From NCBI RefSeq assembly GCF_003258365.1, contig NZ_QHKM01000006.1, positions 1 to 64,000 of the forward strand: DNA of 64,000 bases. Reading direction: 5' to 3'. The notes under the pieces were generated by a model, which searched no databases, was not told where the DNA came from, and was given only the letters and a program-made list of their open reading frames with translations. This DNA is from Hymenobacter edaphi. GTDB taxonomy: Bacteria; Bacteroidota; Bacteroidia; Cytophagales; Hymenobacteraceae. Each line of letters starts with the position of its first letter. The stretch's first letter is position 1. The position numbers were made by a program, and so were the translations under genes. Below are positions 18,921-26,822 of this stretch, in pieces.

Positions 18921-19994
18921 TTACGCCGTGGTGCCTTCCTTGAGGCGCTCGGCGTTTTCGGCGATGCGCAGCTGCTCGATGAAGTCCTCGATGCCGCCGT
19001 CCATCACCGCGCTCAGGTTGTACACCGTGTAGCCGATGCGGTGGTCGGTCACGCGGCCCTGCGGGTAGTTGTAGGTGCGGATTTTGTCCGACCGGTCGCC
19101 GCCGCCAATCATGCTCTTGCGGGCAGCGCCTTCGGCCTCGTTCTTCTTGGCCAGCTCGATTTCGAAAATGCGCGAGCGGAGCACCGCCAAGGCCTTATCG
19201 AAGTTCTTCAGCTGCGACTTCTGGTCCTGGCACTGGGCCACGATGCCCGTGGGGATGTGCGTGAGGCGCACGGCCGAGTAGGTCGTGTTGACCGACTGCC
19301 CGCCCGGGCCCGACGACATGAACAGGTCCTTGCGGATGTCGTTCATATCCAGCTCGATGTCGAATTCTTCCGCCTCGGGCATCACCACCACCGAGGCCAC
19401 GGAGGTGTGAATGCGGCCCTGGGTTTCGGTGGCCGGCACGCGCTGCACCCGGTGTACCCCCGATTCAAACTTCATCTTGCCGTACACGTCTTCGCCGCGC
19501 ATGGCCAGGATGATTTCCTTGTAGCCGCCGGCGGTGCCTTCCATGGCATCCACCAACTCCATCTTCCAGCCCTGCTTTTCGGCGAAGCGCATGTACATGC
19601 GCTGCAGGTCGCCGGCAAACAGCGCGGCTTCGTCGCCGCCGGCGCCGGCGCGGATTTCGATGATGATATCCTTGGAGTCGTTCGGGTCCTTGGGAATCAG
19701 CAGATCCTTGATGACAGCTTCCAGCCGCTCCTGCTCCGGCAGCAGCGTGTCCAGCTCGTCCTTGGCCATCTGGCGGAAATCCTCATCCTTCTCGGTGGCA
19801 ATGACTTCGCGCGCCCCGTCGATGTTGGAGAGGACGCTCTGGTAAGCCTTGTACTCGACCACAATCTTGTTGAGGTCTTTGTATTCTTTGTTCAGGGCCT
19901 TGTAGCGCTTCATGTCGCTCATCACGTCCGGGTCCAGCAGTTGCTGGCCCACGTCGTTGAAGCGCTGGTTGATAGCCTCTAATTTGTCAAGCAT
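18921..19994 (-). CDS. prfA: Peptide chain release factor 1
   Basis: RF1 reads UAA and UAG stop codons and triggers peptidyl-tRNA hydrolysis on the ribosome. The tripeptide anticodon is seen in VQRVPATETQGRIHTS (PAT, specific to RF1; RF2 has SPF). The catalytic GGQ is in SSGPGGQSVNTTYSAVRL. The RF1-typical RSDKIRTYNYPQGRVTDHRI follows. At 357 residues the length is normal. A perfect TAnnTTTG box on the minus strand lies about 35 bases before the start. The gene is divergent from the CxxCH protein gene, with which it shares a short promoter region. Confidence 0.97.
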   Translation of the reverse strand: MLDKLEAINQRFNDVGQQLLDPDVMSDMKRYKALNKEYKDLNKIVVEYKAYQSVLSNIDGAREVIATEKDEDFRQMAKDELDTLLPEQERLEAVIKDLLIPKDPNDSKDIIIEIRAGAGGDEAALFAGDLQRMYMRFAEKQGWKMELVDAMEGTAGGYKEIILAMRGEDVYGKMKFESGVHRVQRVPATETQGRIHTSVASVVVMPEAEEFDIELDMNDIRKDLFMSSGPGGQSVNTTYSAVRLTHIPTGIVAQCQDQKSQLKNFDKALAVLRSRIFEIELAKKNEAEGAARKSMIGGGDRSDKIRTYNYPQGRVTDHRIGYTVYNLSAVMDGGIEDFIEQLRIAENAERLKEGTTA

Positions 19995-20000
19995 CGGTCG

Positions 20001-20029
20001 TTGGGGTCCGGAATTGGGCGGTACTTTTG
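20001..20029 (+). promoter_or_regulatory. Promoter for the CxxCH protein gene (TTG ... TACTTTTG)
   Basis: TACTTTTG at 20022-20029 is a perfect Bacteroidota -7 box. A TTG at 20001-20003 sits 18 bases upstream, which fits the -33 element. Transcription would run toward the gene at 20089. Confidence 0.65.
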
Positions 20030-20037
20030 CAAAGGTA
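20030..20037 (-). promoter_or_regulatory. prfA: -7 box for prfA, back-to-back with the divergent promoter
   Basis: Read on the minus strand CAAAGGTA gives TACCTTTG, a perfect TAnnTTTG. It directly abuts the opposite-strand box at 20022-20029, so both polymerases would compete for one 16-base palindrome-like site. Confidence 0.65.
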
Positions 20038-20088
20038 CAAAACCCGCCGGGGCCATGGGAGGTTCCGCGTGCATTGTCCGAAACCTAT

Positions 20089-20736
20089 ATGCGCCGAAGC
20101 CTATCGTTGCTGGCCCTGCCGCTGCTGCTGGCCGCCTGCCGCCCCGAAGACGTCGAGCACCTCGACAATACCAAGGACCTGGCCCGCGAAGCCGAGAACT
20201 TCCAGCCCAAGCTCATCAAGCCCGCCCAGCTGCTGCAAGGGGCGCGCTGGGCCGCCGATTCCCTCATCCATACCGCCGACCGCGGTTGGCGCGCCCAGCT
20301 GAACGAGCGGCTGGCCGCCGGGGGCGTGGCCGCCGCGCACCCCTACTGCCAGCCCGAGAAGCTGCCCGCCGTGGTGAAGCTGGCCCGCGAGCTGGAAGCC
20401 CAGCCCACGCGGGCGCTGGTTACACCCGCGCGCTTTATCACCGAGGACGACTCCGTGCAGACCACCCGCCCCAGCCAGGACCAGTTTCTGGTGCAGGAGC
20501 CCCTGGTGCTGCTGCCCACCGACGCCACCTGCCTGCGCTGCCACGGCCAGGTGGGCCCCGACGTGCAGCCCGCCGACGCCAAGCTGCTGGCCGCCAGCTA
20601 CCCCGGCAAAACCCTCACCGGCTACCAGCCCGGCCAGCTCATCGGCCGCTGGACGGTGCCTATGACGCGCAAGGGCGTGGCCGAGTTCTACACCCAGAAG
20701 ACGCGCAAGGTGATGAAGCGGCGCCGGCTGTGGTAA
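20089..20736 (+). CDS. DUF3365/Tll0287-like lipoprotein with CxxCH motif
   Basis: A 215-residue protein beginning MRRSLSLLALPLLLAACR, a lipoprotein signal with the lipid-bearing Cys at about residue 17. A single c-type haem attachment motif CLRCH is placed in PTDATCLRCHGQVGPDV. The segments FQPKLIKPAQLLQGARWAAD and GYQPGQLIGRWTVPM match the Tll0287-like (DUF3365) haem-sensor fold. It is probably a periplasmic haem protein, sensing or redox-active. The start is the ATG at 20089, because the signal peptide begins there. The MORN gene follows after 27 bases. Confidence 0.8.
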   Translation: MRRSLSLLALPLLLAACRPEDVEHLDNTKDLAREAENFQPKLIKPAQLLQGARWAADSLIHTADRGWRAQLNERLAAGGVAAAHPYCQPEKLPAVVKLARELEAQPTRALVTPARFITEDDSVQTTRPSQDQFLVQEPLVLLPTDATCLRCHGQVGPDVQPADAKLLAASYPGKTLTGYQPGQLIGRWTVPMTRKGVAEFYTQKTRKVMKRRRLW

Positions 20737-20763
20737 ACGGGTTGTGTGGCTATTGATTTTGTT

Positions 20764-21939
20764 ATGAATAAGTTACGTATGCGTTATTGCTTTTTGCTCC
20801 TCGGCGCGCTGCTGATGGGCAGTGCCCTGACGACCACGGCCCAACAGCGGAACCTGAGCGGCAAGGCCAACCCCAAGGACTGCTACCGCACCTTCGCCGG
20901 CGACAGCGTGGAGCTGTACTACAGCAACTATTATCAACTCACGCCACCGGCCTGCGCCACCATCCGCCGCAACACGCGCCTGGACGCCACCGGTACCTTC
21001 CGCGGGCTGGTGTGCGACTACCGGCTGAGCGACGGCCGCCTACTGAACCGCCAGTTCTACCGCAACGGCAAGCGCAACGGCCTCTACGAGCTGCACCACC
21101 CCAACGGCACCGTGCTCACGCGCGGGCAGTTTCAGGACGGGCTGCCGACGGGCGTGTGGCAGTTCTGGTACGCCAACGGTCGGCCCCGGCAGACGCTGAT
21201 GTGGGGCGAAGACCTGAGCAAGCCGTTTCGCATCCTGGCCTACTGGGACTCCACGGGCACCCAGCTCTGCAAGAACGGCAACGGCACCTGGCGCGGCGTG
21301 CACAGCAACCGCTACATCCGCTTCGGCGGCCCGGTGGCCGATGGGCTGGCCCAGGGCACCTGGACCAGCGAGGTCATCGGCACCGGCGCCCCGTTCAGCG
21401 AGGAACGCTACGAATGGGGCCGCTTTATCGAGGGCTTCGACCTGGCCAACAAGCGCCGCCGCTACCCCGGTCCGGCCGGCCTGCAGCCCACCGTGGACCT
21501 GCCGACCAGCGCCGCCGAGGCGTTTGAGCTCAACCAGCCCTGCGAGGAGCTGCTGGCCGAGGCGGGCCGCCGCAACCTGCGCGCCGTGGCCCCGCAGGCC
21601 GTCGGGGGGCTGGCCAACTACAACAGCCGCCTGCTGCTGCTGCTGCGCAAGCACGCCGAGGAAGCCAACTGGGTCACGGGCATGAATGGCCGCATCACGC
21701 TGCTGGTGAACGTGGGCAAGAGCGGGCAACTCACCCTCGACGAGAGCAGCCGCGACGTGCAGTACGCCCGCCCCATTATGGACATGCTCAACCGGATGCC
21801 GCAGTGGCAGCCCGCCACCGTCGACGGCCAGCCCGTGCCCGGCCAGCTGGAGGTGGAAATGGAAGTCGGCAGCACCACGGTGTCGTCGCGGGTGCGGCCG
21901 ATGGTGAAGCCGCAGGCGCAGCAAACCGTTAAGAACTAA
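20764..21939 (+). CDS. Secreted YwqK/MORN-repeat protein with a TonB-C-like tail
   Basis: A 391-residue protein with a signal peptide (CFLLLGALLMGSALTTTAQQ). MORN-like toxin-antitoxin YwqK repeats follow, for example RNGKRNGLYELHHPNGTVL and GQFQDGLPTGVWQFWYANG. The C-terminal part (VTGMNGRITLLVNVGKSGQL and GQLEVEMEVG) resembles the energy-transducing TonB C-terminal domain often fused to such repeats in Bacteroidota. It is probably an envelope protein of unknown ligand. I begin at ATG 20764 rather than the earlier TTG. The following frameshifted gene begins only 8 bases later. Confidence 0.75.
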   Translation: MNKLRMRYCFLLLGALLMGSALTTTAQQRNLSGKANPKDCYRTFAGDSVELYYSNYYQLTPPACATIRRNTRLDATGTFRGLVCDYRLSDGRLLNRQFYRNGKRNGLYELHHPNGTVLTRGQFQDGLPTGVWQFWYANGRPRQTLMWGEDLSKPFRILAYWDSTGTQLCKNGNGTWRGVHSNRYIRFGGPVADGLAQGTWTSEVIGTGAPFSEERYEWGRFIEGFDLANKRRRYPGPAGLQPTVDLPTSAAEAFELNQPCEELLAEAGRRNLRAVAPQAVGGLANYNSRLLLLLRKHAEEANWVTGMNGRITLLVNVGKSGQLTLDESSRDVQYARPIMDMLNRMPQWQPATVDGQPVPGQLEVEMEVGSTTVSSRVRPMVKPQAQQTVKN

Positions 21940-21947
21940 ACCCCGCC

Positions 21948-22573
21948 GTGGCAGCAAGCCTGACGCCCAGCCTGTTGAGCCGCCTGGCCGCGGCTACCCA
22001 CCGCGGGGAATACCTGTGCCTGGACGAGTCGTTGCTGGTGCTGCCCCTCGTGGCCGAGCCGCCGGCCTCCTGGGACTTGCTCGACCGTCGTGAGCCAGGA
22101 CTGCTGGAGGACTTGCGGGACCTGCTGCGGGACGTGGAAGATTGGTGGCTGAGCTTGCAGAATATGTTTTCCGATGCGGCCCGGCCGGTGGTCATCGGTA
22201 CCCTGGTGCTGAGCCCGGAGGCCGCCTACCGGGAGCTGGACGGGCAGTGGGAGCAGCAGCTCTTATCTGCCGCCACGCCGCTGCGCCTGGGGTACTACGG
22301 TTATTCGCCCGAGCCTTACCAATCCGCCCGCTACGGCAGCGGGCCCCGGTAGCCAACCGCCTGCAGATCGGCCCCTGGCCCGCCTACGGGGTGCTGGTGC
22401 GGCAGCGCGCCGATGAACGGCGGCTCGGGCGGCTGTTGCAGGCCTGGTACGAGCGGCGCCTGCCGCTGCGGGAAACCTACCGGGGCCAGCCGGCCCTGCT
22501 GCTGCGCCACAATCTGAGCTACGAAGACCTCCAGGCTTTCCGGCAGCGCTACGGCGTGAAGCTCTCCGAATAG
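21948..22573 (+). pseudogene. Frameshifted gene of unknown function
   Basis: Two overlapping frames make one plausible protein. The first (21948-22352) begins at GTG and has residues such as LLSRLAAATHRGEYLCLDES; it stops at 22352 in GGGCCCCGGTAG. The second frame continues from about 22331 (LRQRAPVANRLQIGPWPAYG) to 22573 with similar composition. The join needs one missing base in the G/C homopolymer near 22341-22349. No slippery heptamer in the correct phase is present, so programmed -1 frameshifting is unlikely. The product would be about 208 residues. I do not recognise the family. A sequencing error is as likely as a genuine mutation. Confidence 0.6.
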
Positions 22574-22613
22574 AAGCCCAACCTTCGCGGCGGTTTTGCA
22601 GTTTGGGCAGGGT

Positions 22614-23897
22614 ATGAACGCCGTCGACTCCACTCCGCAAGCTCCCGTCCTCATCATCGGTGCCGGCATGGCCGGGCTCACCTGCGCCTGCTACCTGCAC
22701 CGCGCCGGGCGCCCGGTGCAGGTGCTCGAAGCCGCCGACGCCGTGGGCGGCCGCGTGCGCACCGACCTTACGCCCGACGGCTTCCGCCTCGACCACGGCT
22801 TCCAGATCCTGCTCACCCGCTACCCCGAGGTGCAGCGCCTCATCGACTACGGCGCCCTGCAGCTGCAGCCCTTCACTTCCGGCGCCGTCATCCGCCTGCC
22901 CGATGGCCGGCAAACGACCTTGCGCAACCCGCTGCGGCAGCCGCTGCGCGGTATAGCGGCGGCTACCGCGCCCATCGGCAGCTGGGCCGACAAGCTGCGG
23001 CTGGTGAGCCTGGCCCAGCACGTGAAGCAGCACCGCGCGGAAGAACTGCTGGCCCGCCCCGCCACCGACACGCTTACCTTCCTGCGGCGCTACGGCTGGA
23101 GCGAGCAGATGATTGAAACGTTCTTCCGGCCCTTCTTCGGCGGCATCTACCTCGACCGGGAGCTGACCACGGCCAGCAACTTCTTCGAGTTCGTGTTCAA
23201 GCAGTTCGTGGAGGGCGACGCCGCCCTGCCGGCCCGCGGCATGCAGGAAATTCCGCGGCAGCTGGCCGCCCGCCTGCCCGCCGAGGCCGTGCAGCTGCAC
23301 ACCCGCGTAGCCGCCATCGAAGGCAATACGGTGCGCCTCACCGACGGCCGCACGCTGCAGGGTAGCGCCGTGGTGCTGGCCACCGACGGCCCCGCCGCCT
23401 ACCAACTGCTACCTGCCCTGACGGCCAATGAGCCCACCGCCTCGCGCCGCACTACCTGCACTTACTTCGCCGTTGATGGCCCTTCGCCCGGGCGCGGCGA
23501 CAAGCTGCTGCGCCTCAATGCTGCCCCCGGCGCCCTGGCCCACAACGTGGCCTTCCCCAGCGACGTGGCTCCCGAGTACGCCCCGGCCGGGCAGGCCCTG
23601 ATATCGGTGAGTACCCACGGTGCCCACGGCCTCAGCGACGACGCCCTGGCCCAGCGGCTGCGGCAGGAGCTGACCAACTGGTTCGGGGCGGCGGCCAACA
23701 GCTGGCGTCGCCTGGGCACCTACCACATCGAGCACGCGCTGCCGGTGTACGAGGCCGGGCCGGCACGCGAAACGGCCCAGCAGCCGCGGCGGCTGGCCGA
23801 GGGCCTCTACCGCTGCGGCGACTGGGCCGCCTATCCGTCGCTAAACGCCGCTATGGCCACGGGCCGGGAAGTGGCCGAAGCTATTCTGGGCGCCTAG
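22614..23897 (+). CDS. FAD-dependent amine oxidase-like oxidoreductase
   Basis: A 427-residue flavoprotein. The N-terminus has the dinucleotide-binding VLIIGAGMAGLTCACYLHRA followed by the second ADP-ribose contact VLEAADAVGGRVRTD. The FAD C-terminal motif is present at the end (LYRCGDWAAYPSLNAAMATG). The layout is that of the protoporphyrinogen oxidase/phytoene desaturase superfamily. Substrate is not predictable; I see no carotenoid or haem genes around it. I start it at ATG 22614. It follows the frameshifted gene by 40 bases and converges on the DUF5872-like gene. Confidence 0.85.
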   Translation: MNAVDSTPQAPVLIIGAGMAGLTCACYLHRAGRPVQVLEAADAVGGRVRTDLTPDGFRLDHGFQILLTRYPEVQRLIDYGALQLQPFTSGAVIRLPDGRQTTLRNPLRQPLRGIAAATAPIGSWADKLRLVSLAQHVKQHRAEELLARPATDTLTFLRRYGWSEQMIETFFRPFFGGIYLDRELTTASNFFEFVFKQFVEGDAALPARGMQEIPRQLAARLPAEAVQLHTRVAAIEGNTVRLTDGRTLQGSAVVLATDGPAAYQLLPALTANEPTASRRTTCTYFAVDGPSPGRGDKLLRLNAAPGALAHNVAFPSDVAPEYAPAGQALISVSTHGAHGLSDDALAQRLRQELTNWFGAAANSWRRLGTYHIEHALPVYEAGPARETAQQPRRLAEGLYRCGDWAAYPSLNAAMATGREVAEAILGA

Positions 23898-23903
23898 CGG
23901 GGC

Positions 23904-24362
23904 TTATTCGTCTTCGTCGGTAGCTTTGCGGCTCGCCTTGCGGGCGGCCTCGGTGTTGGGCACGTGCTGCTGCCCGGCGCGGGAGCCGGCCTGTTTTTTC
24001 TCGTTGGTGGCCTTGCGTTGGTTGGGCGTGAGGTCGGTCCAGGCCTGCTTGGGCAAGTAGCGGGTGGTGCCGCCCTCGCGCTCGGCGGGTTTGCCATCCG
24101 ATGTCTGCCAGTCCTGCTGGGTCCAGTCCTGCAGGTGCTGCTGCCCGGCGCTGCGCTTGGCGAAGGTGTAGCCCCCGCCGGACTGCCGGTATTCCTGGGC
24201 CAGCAGCTGGGCTTTGCGGGCGCTCCACTCGCCGGGGGCGCCGCCCCGGTCACCGGCCATTATTTCGTCTTTCAGTCGCTCACGCAGCTCGGGATGGGTG
24301 TAGATGCGGGCGGTCGGGGAGGCCTTGGCGTGGTGGGCGGAGGCGGAATGCTTCTTATCCAT
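23904..24362 (-). CDS. Basic DUF5872-like protein of unknown function
   Basis: A 152-residue charged protein with no membrane segment. The core APGEWSARKAQLLAQEYRQS followed by LQDWTQQDWQTSDGK and RYLPKQAWTDLTPNQRKAT resembles DUF5872 as I recall it. In that family, repeated ARK/Q and WTxxxW elements recur. A basic tail rich in Lys/Arg and Glu follows. Function is unknown; the charge suggests nucleic acid or stress association. It is convergent with the FAD gene, only 6 bases apart. No regulatory site was seen in front of it. Confidence 0.6.
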   Translation of the reverse strand: MDKKHSASAHHAKASPTARIYTHPELRERLKDEIMAGDRGGAPGEWSARKAQLLAQEYRQSGGGYTFAKRSAGQQHLQDWTQQDWQTSDGKPAEREGGTTRYLPKQAWTDLTPNQRKATNEKKQAGSRAGQQHVPNTEAARKASRKATDEDE

Positions 24363-24485
24363 GCGGCTTGGCTGAAAATAGTGAGGGAGTAGTTAACGCA
24401 TTGATGAATAATTGGTTGCTGCAGGTGGTGGCAATGGCTTAGCCGGGCATAGCCCAAGCTCAACCATTGCGGCGGGCTGTTTTGC

Positions 24486-24532
24486 GCACCGCCCAAAGCC
24501 CGGCCTGAGGCAGGCCGGGCTTTGGGCGGTGC
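24486..24532. terminator. Perfect 21-bp hairpin, bidirectional terminator candidate
   Basis: 24486-24506 (GCACCGCCCAAAGCCCGGCC plus T) pairs perfectly with 24512-24532 across the 5-base loop GAGGC. It sits just after the esterase gene stop and upstream of the DUF5872-like gene. It lacks a T-tract but is very stable. Confidence 0.7.
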
Positions 24533-24541
24533 GGCGTTGAT

Positions 24542-25828
24542 TTACACGCCCCAGGGGTACAAATCCGGCGGCACGTGCTCGTTGGCAGGGGTGGGCAGGG
24601 GGTGCAGGGCCCGGGTCTGATCGAGGTAGAGAAAGGCGTCGTAACGTTCGGGCACCACGGTGGGCACGTAGTTGCCGTACTTCTCGCGCTCGGGCCGGTA
24701 CACTACGCCGATGGCGCGGTGGTTCAGGTGGTCTTGCAGGGCCGGCAGCGGGCGCAGCTCCGAGGAAAGCAGCAGCGCGTCCTTGCCGATGTCGGTGTGC
24801 AGCAGCGCTTCCCAGGAGTTGGGCCGGGCCTCGGGTACGCGCATCTGCTCCAGCGGCGCGCCCCAGCTTTTGCCCGCAATGACCGAGCCCTGGTACGAGC
24901 CGAAGCCCACGATGTACACGTTGTCGCGGCCGAACTGCTGGCGGGCCAGCTGGCCCACGTTCACCATGCCATCGGCCACCATGTCGGTGTAGCGCGCGTC
25001 GCCCACGTGGGTGTTGTGCTCCCACACAATGGCCTTGCTCTCGGGGCCGTGCAGCTCCAGCAGGCGAGTGAGGGTTTCCATCATGTGATGGTCGCGCACG
25101 TTCCACGACGAGCCGCCGCCGCGCAGCATGGCCTTGTAGTAGCGCTCGGCATTCACGGCCACCAGTGCGTTCTGCTCGGCGGCAAATTCGATTTCCACGG
25201 CCAGCCCGTCGGGGTTGGTGGCGGGCGTGCGGCGCTGCAGGGTGCGCAGCATGGTCAGCACTTCGTCTTCGCAGTCCTTGCTCACGAAGGCCACGGCCTC
25301 GGCGTACTCCTGCGGGTCGGCGCTGTAGGGCTCGAAGCACTTGTAGGCCCGCTGGGCGGCCAGCGCGGCGGCGTCGCCCTTGCGCCCGGCGTACTGCATG
25401 ATCTGCTCCAAGGACTCCCAGAGCGAGTACACGTCGAGGCCGTAGAAACCGGCCTTCTGCGGGGGCAGCAGCGGCGAGTTGTGGCGCCACAGCCAGTCGA
25501 CCAGCGCGGCCGTTTCCCAGTTGCCCCACATCCAGGTGGGCCAGCGGTTGAAGGTCTGCAGCAGCTGCGCGGGCGGTTGGCCGTCGTGGGGCTGCTTGAT
25601 GGCCACGTTCACCTCGAAGCAATCGGGCCAGTCGCCCTCCACGGCCACGAAGCTGAAGCCCTTCTCCTCGATCAGGCGCCGGGTAATGGCCGCCCGCCAG
25701 GTGTAGTACTCGTGGGTGCCGTGGGAGGCTTCGCCCAGCAGCACCACGCGGGCGTCGCCGATCTGGGCCAGCAGCGGGTCGAGGTCGGCCGCCGAGTGCA
25801 GGGGATGGTGTGGTAATTGGGTTGGCAT
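24542..25828 (-). CDS. Erythromycin esterase family protein
   Basis: A 428-residue protein of the Ere/EreA-like esterase family. The family signature GEASHGTHEYYTWR (residues near 32-45) contains the catalytic Glu and His. Further family features are FVAVEGDWPDCFEVNVAIK, the helical segment with AFGxxEYTW-like pattern, and IVWEHNTHVGDARYTDM with a second active-site His. True Ere proteins open the macrolide lactone; most chromosomal homologues hydrolyse unknown esters. Nothing in the context indicates antibiotic resistance. Length is normal and no signal peptide is visible, so it is probably cytoplasmic. Confidence 0.85.
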   Translation of the reverse strand: MPTQLPHHPLHSAADLDPLLAQIGDARVVLLGEASHGTHEYYTWRAAITRRLIEEKGFSFVAVEGDWPDCFEVNVAIKQPHDGQPPAQLLQTFNRWPTWMWGNWETAALVDWLWRHNSPLLPPQKAGFYGLDVYSLWESLEQIMQYAGRKGDAAALAAQRAYKCFEPYSADPQEYAEAVAFVSKDCEDEVLTMLRTLQRRTPATNPDGLAVEIEFAAEQNALVAVNAERYYKAMLRGGGSSWNVRDHHMMETLTRLLELHGPESKAIVWEHNTHVGDARYTDMVADGMVNVGQLARQQFGRDNVYIVGFGSYQGSVIAGKSWGAPLEQMRVPEARPNSWEALLHTDIGKDALLLSSELRPLPALQDHLNHRAIGVVYRPEREKYGNYVPTVVPERYDAFLYLDQTRALHPLPTPANEHVPPDLYPWGV

Positions 25829-25859
25829 AACTCGGAAAGCAATAGGTGATGAACGCGCA

Positions 25860-25918
25860 AGCCGCGCCGCCCACGGCGCCTTCCCTGGCGGGAAAACACA
25901 TCCGGTGGCGGCGCGGCT
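25860..25918. repeat. 12-bp inverted repeat
   Basis: AGCCGCGCCGCC (25860-25871) pairs with GGCGGCGCGGCT (25907-25918). It lies in the gap between two same-strand genes and may be a weak terminator for the upstream gene at 25950. Confidence 0.35.
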
Positions 25919-25949
25919 AGGCTAAAAAGGCGGGTAAGGGAGCGGGCGG

Positions 25950-26291
25950 CTACTTGTGAGCCTTGTCGAGGTTTTTGCCCAGGTCCTCGACCCGGCGCAG
26001 AAACGCATCGGTGTCGGCGTCGGCGTAGGTGCCGAAGCCGTTGGAAATGGTGCCGCGGGTGCCGTCGTGGGCCTCGATGGCGTAGAGAATCGACATGTCG
26101 TCGGGGTCCGACTCGCCCTCGAAGCGGTAGAAGTCCACGATGGTTACTTCCTCGGCGCTGTAGGTCTTCTGGCTTTCGTCGTCGATGGTTTGCAGGCGCC
26201 CGTCGGTTACTTTAAAATCCTTGACGAAGCCGTCGTCGCACAGTTTTTTCTCGACGTTGACGAGCGACCGTTCTTGCTCTTTGTCTTGCAT
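25950..26291 (-). CDS. Conserved small protein of unknown function
   Basis: I start this 113-residue protein at MQDKEQERSLVN (26291), because the upstream codons are proline- and arginine-rich leader sequence. The stretch CDDGFVKDFKVTDGRLQTID and the tail FLRRVEDLGKNLDKAHK are distinctive. It has an acidic, soluble character. The name phosphoribosylpyrophosphate synthetase is attached to such Bacteroidota proteins in some annotations, but the phosphate-binding motifs of that enzyme are absent, so I reject it. Context gives no clear clue. Confidence 0.65.
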   Translation of the reverse strand: MQDKEQERSLVNVEKKLCDDGFVKDFKVTDGRLQTIDDESQKTYSAEEVTIVDFYRFEGESDPDDMSILYAIEAHDGTRGTISNGFGTYADADTDAFLRRVEDLGKNLDKAHK

Positions 26292-26431
26292 AACGTGGGG
26301 TGCTTTGGAGTAGGGAATTTGAGAGAAGGAAGCCGGGCGGGCCCGAAAACGCCCTGCCCCGCCCGGGCTATACGCAGCCACAGGCGGGGCGGGTTATATG
26401 GACGAATTAAAATGTTTAACCGTCCGCGGCG

Positions 26432-26620
26432 TCAGCGCTGATGCTGAGCTTTTTCGATGGTGCGCTGCAGCGCCTCCACGTCGATGGCGCTGCAGGCCCC
26501 GCCGCAGCCCTTGGGGCAGCCGCCCTCCGATTTGGCGAAGAAGCTCTGCCACAGGCGCCGGCCCATGTAAAAGGCCGCCCCGAGGAAGAGCGCGAGGATG
26601 ATGAATTGTTGGACGAGCAT
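26432..26620 (-). CDS. FeoB-associated Cys-rich membrane protein-like
   Basis: A 62-residue protein with one transmembrane helix (VQQFIILALFLGAAFYMG) and a cytoplasmic or periplasmic Cys cluster SEGGCPKGCGGACSAIDVE. This form, helix then C-x3-C-x3-C, is typical of the FeoB-associated Cys-rich family (FeoB_associated). Such proteins normally sit beside feoB; none is seen here, so the iron link is only inherited from the family. The start at 26620 gives MLVQQF, because the 40 upstream codons overlap a repeat. A dispersed repeat lies immediately upstream (26689-26815). Confidence 0.6.
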   Translation of the reverse strand: MLVQQFIILALFLGAAFYMGRRLWQSFFAKSEGGCPKGCGGACSAIDVEALQRTIEKAQHQR

Positions 26621-26688
26621 AACGAGCACAAAACTAGCCAGTAGCCGGAAAAGTTGCCGAATTGCTGAGGCTGTGTGGACAGTAAGCC

Positions 26689-26815
26689 AAAAGCACGTCA
26701 TGCTGAGCGAAGTCGAAGCATGACGTGCTGGAGGAATCATTCAACGTCAGCACGCGAGATGTCTCGATCCTTGCTTGATGCGCAACATGCTCGACATGAC
26801 GTGCCTTTTCAGGCG
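26689..26815. repeat. Dispersed palindromic element (GTCATGCTGAGC family)
   Basis: A perfect palindrome GCACGTCATGCT ... AGCATGACGTGC occupies 26693-26728 with a 12-base loop. The outer ends (AAAAGCACGTCATG and CATGACGTGCCTTTT) form a larger imperfect inverted repeat. It belongs to the same family as 18773-18857. Confidence 0.75.
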
Positions 26816-26822
26816 GACCGTA

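Noticed and set aside
22320-22352. Programmed -1 frameshifting in the broken gene
   Set aside because: No X XXY YYZ heptamer lies in the correct phase, and GGGCCCC does not fit; a base loss is simpler.
24542-25828. Macrolide resistance determinant
   Set aside because: Family membership is clear, but chromosomal Ere-like esterases rarely act on macrolides and no mobile or resistance context is present.
25950-26291. Annotation as phosphoribosylpyrophosphate synthetase
   Set aside because: The protein is 113 residues and lacks the PRPP- and ATP-binding loops of that enzyme.
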